Shown here: piece after piece, positions 1 to 6,697 of the stretch
Layout of the letters: each line of letters begins with the position of its first letter
Position numbering within the stretch: position 1 is the stretch's first letter
Assembly: GCA_045632265.1 (NCBI GenBank)
Contig: JAZQWG010000025.1
Coordinates: 1 to 64,000, forward strand
Source: Scatosoma sp045632265
GTDB taxonomy: Bacteria; Bacillota; Clostridia; Christensenellales; Borkfalkiaceae
Direction: 5' to 3'
Length of the DNA: 64,000 nucleotides
Program-made: the position numbers and the translations under genes
The notes under the pieces: model-generated
Database searches by the model: none
The model's input: only the letters and a program-made list of their open reading frames with translations
Told to the model about the DNA's origin: nothing

Positions 1-419
1 ATATCTTTAACACCATTTTGGGTATGGTTTACGATTTCTTGCCCTTTATGATTATGCCTATCTACACGACTATTATCAAGATTGACAAAAGCTATCTTGA
101 AGCAGCAAAAGACCTTGGCGCAACGCCCTCAAAAGCGTTTATAAAAGTCACCCTTCCCCTTTCCAAAGCGGGGATTATGAGTGGCGTTTCCATGGTTTTC
201 TTGCCTTCGATGACAAACTACGTCGTATCCAACTATATGACGTTCAACCACACCAAAATCATCGGCTCGTTCATCGACGAGTGCTTCAAAAACGATTTGT
301 GGAATATCGGCTCCGTCACTGCGTTATTGCTCTTGACCTTGATGTTTCTCATTACTTGGGCAACGGGCGGATTTGAAACGCGATCGGAAACGAATACGAG
401 AGGTGCGTCGTTATGGTAA
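1..419 (+). CDS. potB: Spermidine/putrescine ABC transporter permease PotB-like, 5' truncated by window edge
   Basis: Inner-membrane permease subunit of a polyamine importer; it would pair with PotC, a PotA ATPase and PotD. The frame is open back to the first base (it reads I-F-N-T-I-L-G-M), so only the C-terminal ~139 residues are here and the true start lies upstream; the TTG at 18 is not a real start. Visible: a PotB-type segment GMVYDFLPFMIMPIYTTI, the cytoplasmic EAA loop EAAKDLGATPSKAFIKVTLP that contacts the ATPase, and two further hydrophobic helices. The stop overlaps the potC start by 7 nt, so the two are translationally coupled. The downstream PotD-like protein supports polyamine as substrate, but specificity within the family cannot be read from the permease. 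Confidence 0.88.
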   Translation, partial: IFNTILGMVYDFLPFMIMPIYTTIIKIDKSYLEAAKDLGATPSKAFIKVTLPLSKAGIMSGVSMVFLPSMTNYVVSNYMTFNHTKIIGSFIDECFKNDLWNIGSVTALLLLTLMFLITWATGGFETRSETNTRGASLW

Positions 420-1219
420 AAATCAAAACTTGTTTGAAATGGTTTTTCGTAGGATTGGTTATCCTTTTTATCTACGCGCCTATTTTACTGCTTACCATTT
501 ATAGTTTCAACTCATCGGAAACGATTAGTTCGTGGAACGGGTTTAGCCTTGAACATTATAAGTATTTCTTCGACATGAACAACCAGCCCTTGCCTATCGT
601 TTTGCAAACGATTGCGTTGGCGCTTGTCGTTGCTGCCCTTTCCACCGTACTTGGCACAATCGGTTCTATCGGTATTTTCTACTCGAAAAAGCGTGCAGCG
701 AATACTTTAAGCAGCATCAACCAAATCCCCGTTATCAACGCCGAAGTGGTCACTGCCATTTCCTTTGCATTCCTTGTCGTAGCAATCGGCTTACCCAAGT
801 CTTCCTACGTACCCCTTGTAGTTGGACAAATGGTGCTTTGCACCCCCTTCGTCGTACTTTCCATTATCCCTAAATTGAAACAAATGGACAACAACTTATA
901 CGAAGCGGCGCTCGACTTGGGCGCAACCCCTTCTAAAGCGTTGTTCTCCGTTATTATCCCGCAAATTTTGCCCGGGATTATTTCCGGTTTCTTGCTTGCT
1001 ATGACGCTTTCGCTTGACGATTACGTTATCGCCGAATACACGAAACCCAACACTTTTGACACGATTAGCACGCATATTTACAGCCTTTCCAAAGGCAGCA
1101 CGACCAACACGATTAAATCGTCTTACTGGGCGTTTACGGCGATTATCTTCCTTATTATCGTCGTAGCTGTTATCGTTATGAACGTTCGTGCAAACAAAAA
1201 GGCAGGGAAAAGACAATGA
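413..1219 (+). CDS. potC: Spermidine/putrescine ABC transporter permease PotC-like
   Basis: Second permease of the polyamine importer, 268 aa, the usual PotC length. N-terminal helix at about residues 10-30, several more membrane segments, and the EAA loop EAALDLGATPSKALFSVIIP near residue 165, followed by the PotC-like stretch SLDDYVIAEY. The ATG lies inside the end of potB (7-nt overlap), and the stop overlaps the next gene as ATGA. The three genes are therefore one operon read rightward, with potA expected upstream of the window. The call rests on family motifs plus gene order. Confidence 0.9.
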   Translation: MVKIKTCLKWFFVGLVILFIYAPILLLTIYSFNSSETISSWNGFSLEHYKYFFDMNNQPLPIVLQTIALALVVAALSTVLGTIGSIGIFYSKKRAANTLSSINQIPVINAEVVTAISFAFLVVAIGLPKSSYVPLVVGQMVLCTPFVVLSIIPKLKQMDNNLYEAALDLGATPSKALFSVIIPQILPGIISGFLLAMTLSLDDYVIAEYTKPNTFDTISTHIYSLSKGSTTNTIKSSYWAFTAIIFLIIVVAVIVMNVRANKKAGKRQ

Positions 1220-2595
1220 CAGCAAAGAAATATATCGCCATAGGCGTTGCAGCCGCTATTGCCATTTCCGCCACCACCGCTTTGATTGTATGCCGTGATA
1301 CCCGTCCCGTTTTGAAAATTGCTAACTGGGCGGAATATATCGACGGCGGCGACGAAGACAGCGAACTTATCCAAGCATTTGAAGATTGGTACAAAGAACA
1401 AACGGGCAAAGAAATCCGTGTGGAATATTGCACCGCAAGCGACAACGAAACGTTGTACACGATGATGAAGATGGGCGACAGCTTTGATTTGGTTTGCCCT
1501 TCCGAGTACATGATTATGAAGCTTGCAAAAGAAGGTTATATCCAAAAATTACCCGCATCTTTCTTTGACACTAGCATTGAAACGAATTATTACGCAAAAT
1601 ATGCTTCCCCTTATATCAATGAAACGTTCTCCAGCAATTATATTGACGATGAAAAAACCGCTTCTTGGGGAGAATACGCCGCGGGGTATATGTGGGGCAC
1701 GACGGGTTTTGCATACAACCCCGAACTTGTTGATGAAAACGACGTAAAGAGTTGGTCGGTGTTCACTAACAGCAAGTACGCGCATAAAATTACGGCGAAA
1801 AATAATATCCGTGATACGTATTTCGTAGGGCTTGCTATGCTTTATGAAAACGAACTTCTTGCCCTTAAAGCAAGCTATGAAAGCGGAAATATTACCCTTG
1901 CCGAATACCAAGCGCAGCTTAGCAATATCATGAATAAAACGGACGAAGACACGATGAATCAAGTTAAATCGGTGTTGATGTCCATCACGAGCAACTTATA
2001 CGGTTTTGAAACGGACGAAGGCAAAAATGATACGATTGCGGGCAAAATCACCGTAAACTATCAATGGAGCGGCGATGCCGTTTACGTCATGGACTATGCG
2101 GAAGGCGCAGACGAAGAAAACCCCGTTGCAAACCCTATCACGCTGAATTACGCTATTCCCGAATCGGTTAGCAACCTTTGGTTTGACGGTTGGACACTTA
2201 CCAAAAATTGTAAAGACGTGGAAGCGGCAACAATGTTTATCAATTTCCTTTCCCGCCCCGACAATGCCGTAGCAAACATGGAATATATCGGTTATACAAG
2301 TTGTATTGCTGGCCCTACCGACCCCGAAGACGAATATTACGAATATATCTTTGAAAATTACGTGCAAGAATATTACAGCGCGGAAGAAGACGACGAAACG
2401 GCTACCCTTTACGACGTCAGTTATTTCTTCGGCGAAGGACATACTTTGCTTACCCCCGCTGAGCAGTTGAAACGCCAACTCTTCGCGCAATACCCCACCC
2501 AGGAAACACTTGCCCATTGCGTAGCAATGCGCCCGTTTGAAGGCACAGCCAACACACGAGCAAACATGATGTGGAGTGACATCACTTTCCTTTAA
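1216..2595 (+). CDS. potD: Polyamine ABC transporter substrate-binding protein PotD-like
   Basis: Extracytoplasmic receptor of the polyamine importer, 459 aa, long for the family (about 350-360 aa). An N-terminal hydrophobic segment (residues 5-26) ends in ALIVC; the residue before Cys is Val rather than Gly/Ala/Ser, so lipidation is uncertain and it may be membrane-anchored instead. The mature start LKIANWAEYID is the classic PotD/PotF opening, and a C-terminal NLWFDGWTLTKNCKD-like region matches the family's ligand-closing lobe. The extra length comes from acidic insertions (for example around residues 360-395, rich in E, D and Y). It starts in an ATGA overlap with potC and ends just before a strong terminator. 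Confidence 0.85.
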   Translation: MTAKKYIAIGVAAAIAISATTALIVCRDTRPVLKIANWAEYIDGGDEDSELIQAFEDWYKEQTGKEIRVEYCTASDNETLYTMMKMGDSFDLVCPSEYMIMKLAKEGYIQKLPASFFDTSIETNYYAKYASPYINETFSSNYIDDEKTASWGEYAAGYMWGTTGFAYNPELVDENDVKSWSVFTNSKYAHKITAKNNIRDTYFVGLAMLYENELLALKASYESGNITLAEYQAQLSNIMNKTDEDTMNQVKSVLMSITSNLYGFETDEGKNDTIAGKITVNYQWSGDAVYVMDYAEGADEENPVANPITLNYAIPESVSNLWFDGWTLTKNCKDVEAATMFINFLSRPDNAVANMEYIGYTSCIAGPTDPEDEYYEYIFENYVQEYYSAEEDDETATLYDVSYFFGEGHTLLTPAEQLKRQLFAQYPTQETLAHCVAMRPFEGTANTRANMMWSDITFL

Positions 2596-2605
2596 TTTAA
2601 TCAAC

Positions 2606-2642
2606 AATTAACCCCACCACAAAATACGTGGTGGGGTTAATT
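2606..2642 (+). terminator. Hairpin ending the pot operon
   Basis: Perfect 15-bp inverted repeat (AATTAACCCCACCAC, 7-nt loop, its complement) starting 10 nt after the potD stop. It lacks a long U-tract, but the next element supplies one (2647-2678); together they separate the convergent pot and locus A transcripts. Confidence 0.75.
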
Positions 2643-2646
2643 CCAT

Positions 2647-2678
2647 AAAAAAAATCGGGCACGTGTACCCGATTTTTT
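2647..2678 (-). terminator. Bidirectional intrinsic terminator, end of locus A
   Basis: Inverted repeat AAAAAATCGGG / CCCGATTTTTT around an 8-nt loop, with A8 on one side and T6 on the other, so it works in both directions. It starts just past the stop of the last leftward gene (rhamnose mutarotase). Confidence 0.85.
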
Positions 2679-2679
2679 G

Positions 2680-2997
2680 TTATTTCAAATAAAACACTTG
2701 CTCTAAAAGTGGTTGTGCGCCCGTGCGCTTGTCAAGGGGCATATCCATAACGTCTTTCATAAACTCGTTCCAACGCTTGACAACGTCGCTTTCCGCTTGC
2801 ACTTTGGATGCGTAGTCCATGCCTTTACTACATTCATAGTAGCCAAAAAGTTCGTTATCGACGAGCCAAATGGAATAATTTTCTATCCCTGCAGTTTTCA
2901 AAACTGCCACAAGTTCGTCCCAAATTTCATTATGACGGCGGATATATTCTTCCTTCATTCCATCTTTCAATATTGCTTTCCATGCGTATCTTTCCAT
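2680..2997 (-). CDS. rhaM: L-rhamnose mutarotase (RhaM family)
   Basis: Small 105-aa protein of the RhaM/DUF718 family, which interconverts the alpha and beta anomers of L-rhamnose before isomerisation. Family hallmarks visible: N-terminal RYAWKAILKDGMKEEYIRRH with the active-site His, IENYSIWLVDNELFGYYE in the middle, and a C-terminal PLLEQVFYL strand. It is full length for the family. It is the last gene of locus A, 7 nt after the metallo-hydrolase, and locus A begins with a GH78-like alpha-rhamnosidase, so the block opens and closes on rhamnose chemistry. No rhaA, rhaB or rhaD is present in the window. Related mutarotases for other 6-deoxy sugars exist, so the substrate is inferred. Confidence 0.85.
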   Translation of the reverse strand: MERYAWKAILKDGMKEEYIRRHNEIWDELVAVLKTAGIENYSIWLVDNELFGYYECSKGMDYASKVQAESDVVKRWNEFMKDVMDMPLDKRTGAQPLLEQVFYLK

Positions 2998-3003
2998 AAT
3001 TTT

Positions 3004-3993
3004 TCACTCTTGGAATATCGTTATTTTCATTCCGTCAATCACCTTTTTCCAACTATCCACGCTTGACGGATTTGCGGGATATTCTTCGTATAAACACGCA
3101 ACGAGATGGTTGGGAATGGTGTCCGTAAAATCGCAGCCGTTTACCCATTTTCTCGTTTCGCCTATCGTAAAGTTTGTCGTATTCGTCCACACCCAAATAG
3201 GCGTAGGCCACAAAAACGTCGTCGCGCCGATTGCCTTATACACGTCTTCGTTGACGGCGTCTTGACCGTGGTGCGCCATTTGCACGATATCGCTTTTAAT
3301 CTCTTTCGCAAAGGTTTGTAAAAGCACTTCACCTTCCGTTTGCTTGCAATCGCCTAAAAAGAGCACTTTCTTATCGAAAGCTGTCATCTTAATAATCGTC
3401 GATTGATTATTAGCATCGGCGCCACGAGAGGCATCCCACGTGAGCAAAATTTCAAAAGTGACGTCGTCAATTTCAATCTTAAGCCCATCTTGCACACTCT
3501 TCTTATTGATTACCTTGCCGTTTATGCTATCGTAAGAAAAGTCAATTCCCCTCACTTGCGCATAATTTTCAAGCCCCGCTTTTAGCTTTTGAGTATAAAC
3601 CGCTTCGCCGTCCGCAAACGGGAACTGCGCCGTGCCAAAGGGCGGAAAATCAAAATACAAGTTCTTGATGACGTAATTTGACGTACCCGTGTACGCATTG
3701 AGCATCTTTGCAAGTTCGGAAAAATGGTCGTTATGCGCGTGCGTTAAAAACCACGCTTCCACTTCAAAATAGCCGTTTTCGTCCACGCCCGCAATCGCAC
3801 GCAAAGCGGCAAGCAAATAAACATCGGGGCTATCCCCACCGATACCGCCGTCGATAACCACCAACTTTTTATTGCTCGTTTTAATAACGTACGACTGCAT
3901 TAAAGCGTCCCTATTGGGGGCTAATTGATATATTTCCACCCCATTATGACACTTAACGCCTTCTTTTGTGTATTGCAACGCCATTTTATCCAT
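3004..3993 (-). CDS. Metallo-beta-lactamase-fold hydrolase, ComEC C-terminal-like
   Basis: 329-aa soluble metallo-hydrolase with no signal peptide or membrane segment. The metal-binding signature is FLTHAHNDHFSEL (HxHxDH, about residue 85), preceded by VVIDGGIGG and followed by LFLGDCKQ (third metal ligand) and IVQMAHHGQD. This is the order seen in the ComEC/Rec2-like hydrolase branch rather than in beta-lactamases. Its substrate is not evident. It starts in a TAATG overlap with the upstream sugar kinase and so is translationally coupled to it, which suggests a role in the same pathway (for example a phospho- or ester hydrolase), but that is inference only. Confidence 0.7.
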   Translation of the reverse strand: MDKMALQYTKEGVKCHNGVEIYQLAPNRDALMQSYVIKTSNKKLVVIDGGIGGDSPDVYLLAALRAIAGVDENGYFEVEAWFLTHAHNDHFSELAKMLNAYTGTSNYVIKNLYFDFPPFGTAQFPFADGEAVYTQKLKAGLENYAQVRGIDFSYDSINGKVINKKSVQDGLKIEIDDVTFEILLTWDASRGADANNQSTIIKMTAFDKKVLFLGDCKQTEGEVLLQTFAKEIKSDIVQMAHHGQDAVNEDVYKAIGATTFLWPTPIWVWTNTTNFTIGETRKWVNGCDFTDTIPNHLVACLYEEYPANPSSVDSWKKVIDGMKITIFQE

Positions 3994-4928
3994 TAGAGTG
4001 CAACCACCTTAACGTCGCCGATAAAGCCTTCTACGCTGTCGCTTTGAGGCGGCGTAGTGCCTTTTTGCATACACGTTGCCACGCCGTAAGCAACCGCACG
4101 TTGCAAGATTTTTTGTGTGGAATCGTCACGGATATAACCGTCGATATAGCCCGCAATTAAACCGTCGCCCGCACCGATCGTAGAAACGGCTTGAAGGGCA
4201 GGCGGGATCACCTTGTACATATCCGTGCCGTTTGCGTAAACCGCCCCTTCTGCCCCCATGCTGATGATGACGTTTTCAACGCCAAGTGAGCACGCTTTTT
4301 TTGCATACTGCGCCGCTTGTTCTACGTTTTCAATATCCACGCCGAAATAGTTCTTCGATTCTTCTTTGCTAATTTTAATTAACCAAGGTTGCAAATCAAT
4401 TAAATCGTCAAAGGAAAGCGAGCGAGAATCTACCACGAGTTTCACGCCCTTATTTTTCAACGCAATCAACCACTCTTTCATGCGTTCAATGCGAATCCCT
4501 TGCGGAATTAAGCCCGCGAAAGCAATCATTGTGTTTTCGTCCACGTTGCCGATACGGTGTTCGATTTTGGACAAAACGCTTTCGTCGCAAACGAAGCCGT
4601 TGAAGCTGATACGCGTTTCTTCTTCCCCTTCTTTATAGAAAACAAGGTTTTGTCGAATGCGCCCTTCCGTCCATACGCCTATGTAGGTGAGTTGTTCCTT
4701 TTCAAGCGCCTTGCAATACTCGGTGGCGTTGCTGCTGCCCACAACGACTACGGCAACGCTTTCCTTTCCGTTTGCTTTGAGCGCGCGAGAAATGTTGACA
4801 CCCTTACCGCCGATTTCCATAGAAACCATTTCGGCAATCGATCTTTTATAAAGCTCTAAGTTGGGCGCAGAACAATGTATATCGTACGCGGGATTGAGCG
4901 TAATTGTAATTACCCTTAAATCTTTCAT
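3993..4928 (-). CDS. PfkB-family sugar kinase, 1-phosphofructokinase/tagatose-6-phosphate kinase type
   Basis: 311-aa ribokinase-fold kinase. Visible motifs: ITITLNPAYDIH at the N-terminus, the PfkB signature 1 region IGGKGVNISRALK (about 40-52), and the C-terminal signature TIGAGDGLIAGYIDGYI with the catalytic Asp in GAGD. The opening NPAxD and GGKGxNxAR-type motif place it in the FruK/LacC (hexose-phosphate) branch rather than among ribokinases. In this operon it follows beta-phosphoglucomutase by 6 nt and overlaps the next gene by 1 nt. It probably phosphorylates a sugar phosphate made from the imported glycan; the exact substrate is unresolved, so no symbol is given. Confidence 0.8.
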   Translation of the reverse strand: MKDLRVITITLNPAYDIHCSAPNLELYKRSIAEMVSMEIGGKGVNISRALKANGKESVAVVVVGSSNATEYCKALEKEQLTYIGVWTEGRIRQNLVFYKEGEEETRISFNGFVCDESVLSKIEHRIGNVDENTMIAFAGLIPQGIRIERMKEWLIALKNKGVKLVVDSRSLSFDDLIDLQPWLIKISKEESKNYFGVDIENVEQAAQYAKKACSLGVENVIISMGAEGAVYANGTDMYKVIPPALQAVSTIGAGDGLIAGYIDGYIRDDSTQKILQRAVAYGVATCMQKGTTPPQSDSVEGFIGDVKVVAL

Positions 4929-4934
4929 AAACTA

Positions 4935-5570
4935 TTATTTCGCTGCAATTTGCAAAAGCCCTGCAAACGCCGACAAAGCGTAATCCGCGTTGGGGTCTTG
5001 CGCTGCCGAGCCTACGCCTATTGCCGTAAAACCGCCCGATTTTGCCGCGCTAATGCCCGCTTCCGCATCTTCTACCACGTAGCAATCGGAAGGCGCTAAA
5101 TTCAAGTATTCTGCGGCTTTTAAGAACACTTCGGGATCGGGTTTACTGCGTTTAATATTATTTCCGTCGGAAATAGCGTCGAAATAGCCGCCATAGCCGA
5201 TTTTATCCAAAATTACGGGCGTGTTTTTGCTGGAACTGCCGATAGCGAGTTTATAACCCATGCCACGAAGCGCATCGAGCGTTTCCGTCACACCTTCCAA
5301 ACGATCGGCGGGTGTCAATACTTGCAAAAGTTCACGATAAATACCGTTCTTCTTTTCCGCCATCGCTATTTTTTCTTCGTCCGTGTACGAACGAGTTGCT
5401 CTTTCCAAAATAATTTCCAAACTTTCCATTCGGCTTACGCCACGAAGACGGTTGTTGATTTCTTCGTCGAAATAAATACCTTCGTCATCAGCAAGCGCTT
5501 TCCACGCTCTATAATGCAACGAATCGGTGCTGACGATAACGCCGTCCAAATCAAAAATAAACGCTTTCAT
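4935..5570 (-). CDS. pgmB: Beta-phosphoglucomutase (HAD superfamily)
   Basis: 211-aa cytosolic HAD phosphomutase that converts beta-D-glucose 1-phosphate to glucose 6-phosphate. The catalytic motif FDLDGVIVSTDSLHYRAW carries the nucleophile Asp and acid/base Asp plus the family-specific DSLHYRAW; the cap contains RLRGVSRMESLEIIL. Later motifs are AIGSSSKNT (motif II) and VVEDAEAGISAAKSGGF (motif IV). This is the normal length for the enzyme. The GH65 phosphorylase two genes upstream makes beta-glucose 1-phosphate, so the pairing strongly supports the assignment. Confidence 0.93.
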   Translation of the reverse strand: MKAFIFDLDGVIVSTDSLHYRAWKALADDEGIYFDEEINNRLRGVSRMESLEIILERATRSYTDEEKIAMAEKKNGIYRELLQVLTPADRLEGVTETLDALRGMGYKLAIGSSSKNTPVILDKIGYGGYFDAISDGNNIKRSKPDPEVFLKAAEYLNLAPSDCYVVEDAEAGISAAKSGGFTAIGVGSAAQDPNADYALSAFAGLLQIAAK

Positions 5571-5597
5571 ATCTTTTTCCTTCTCTTGTAATAATTA

Positions 5598-5623
5598 CGC
5601 CCTGCCCGTTTTTAGGCAGGGCG
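5598..5623 (-). terminator. Intercistronic stem-loop between LamG surface gene and pgmB
   Basis: Perfect 9-bp stem CGCCCTGCC / GGCAGGGCG with an 8-nt loop in the 89-nt gap after the surface protein stop. On the leftward strand the tail is only TAATTATTA, so it is more likely a partial terminator or mRNA-stabilising hairpin dividing surface genes from cytosolic metabolism genes. Confidence 0.6.
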
Positions 5624-5659
5624 TTTTCATTGACCTGTTGAATCAATAACTTTTAATCG

Positions 5660-6694
5660 TTATTTCTTCTTTCTTCTAATTGCAAATGCACACGTTGCGG
5701 GGATAAACACGCAAAGCGCGCCAAGCCCAAGCGAGCCCTTGCAACCTTCGCTTCCACCACCTACGACAATGTCTTGCCATTCCTTATAAACAAGGTCGGG
5801 ATTCACTTTGCCTTCTCTTTCAAAAAGTTCGCTATCCTTCACTGCGCCTGCAAGGTTGGAAAGGGAATCGCTGGTGTTTGCTTCTTGTTCGGGCACGAAT
5901 TCGCCAAATTCTTCTTCGACGGGCTCAGCCAAAGCTTTAATACGGAAGTTCTTAAATTGCGAGCTGTTGTTTACGCTGATAAGCGAAACGTAGCCCGTGT
6001 CATAGAATTCCGCAGGCAAGGATTTTTCCGCCCAAGGTGCATTGTCAACGCTGACGTACAACATGTTGCCAAGCACTTTTACTTGCAAGTTGTGCCATTG
6101 CGAATCGTTGTAATTGCTAACTGATGCAAATTCGTAAGGACCGGAAACAACTTGGTCGCCCCAAAGCGTAATCAAACCGTTTTGTTGAACGAATACGCCT
6201 GCGCCGTCATCCAAGTAGTATTTACCTTCTTCGATTTGACGAATACCGATTACCGGCCAGAAGCCTTCCGCACCTCTCTTCACGTCAACCGACAATTCAA
6301 AGTTCAAATATGCGTCTTTCGTGAAGGTGAGAATGGCAACTTGGTTGGTTTCAAACGAGCCGCTGTCTTCATCAGGGCGCACGTCGTTGATACGACTCAA
6401 AACGCCGTTGTCAACGTACCAGTGCGTATCGGTTGCCATACTCGAAGAAGAAACGTATTCCGCCTTTGCCGAGCCCAACGCGTTTTCACGATAATATGCA
6501 TGGAAAGCGTTGTTTACCGAGTTTACGTCCTCAAATTTTTGTACGTACGAATAATAATCGTCCGCTTTTGCCGCATAATCGGGCGTAGCCGCATCAGCAT
6601 AAGCCTTTACGGGTGTCGCCCCGATTGCAAGCGAAGCAACCATACCGAGCGATGCAACAGAGAAAATGATTTTTTTCCAAAAATTACGTTTCAT
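5660..6694 (-). CDS. LamG/DUF1080-like surface protein with C-terminal Gly-Cys anchor
   Basis: 344 aa. Sec signal peptide (residues 1 to about 34, KR-rich then hydrophobic, AxA-type site). One concanavalin/LamG-like beta-sandwich at about 60-255 with FWPVIGIRQ and GVFVQQNGLITLWG, closely matching the N-terminal domain of the 967-aa protein at 30641. The C-terminus reads GGGSEGCKGSLG, a hydrophobic helix, then IRRKKK, the same tail type as on four other proteins here. Likely a surface carbohydrate-binding or scaffolding protein with no obvious catalytic residues. It begins 3 nt after the GH65 stop, with its ribosome binding site (GAGAGGTG) inside that gene's end. Confidence 0.8.
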   Translation of the reverse strand: MKRNFWKKIIFSVASLGMVASLAIGATPVKAYADAATPDYAAKADDYYSYVQKFEDVNSVNNAFHAYYRENALGSAKAEYVSSSSMATDTHWYVDNGVLSRINDVRPDEDSGSFETNQVAILTFTKDAYLNFELSVDVKRGAEGFWPVIGIRQIEEGKYYLDDGAGVFVQQNGLITLWGDQVVSGPYEFASVSNYNDSQWHNLQVKVLGNMLYVSVDNAPWAEKSLPAEFYDTGYVSLISVNNSSQFKNFRIKALAEPVEEEFGEFVPEQEANTSDSLSNLAGAVKDSELFEREGKVNPDLVYKEWQDIVVGGGSEGCKGSLGLGALCVFIPATCAFAIRRKKK

Positions 6695-6697
6695 ATC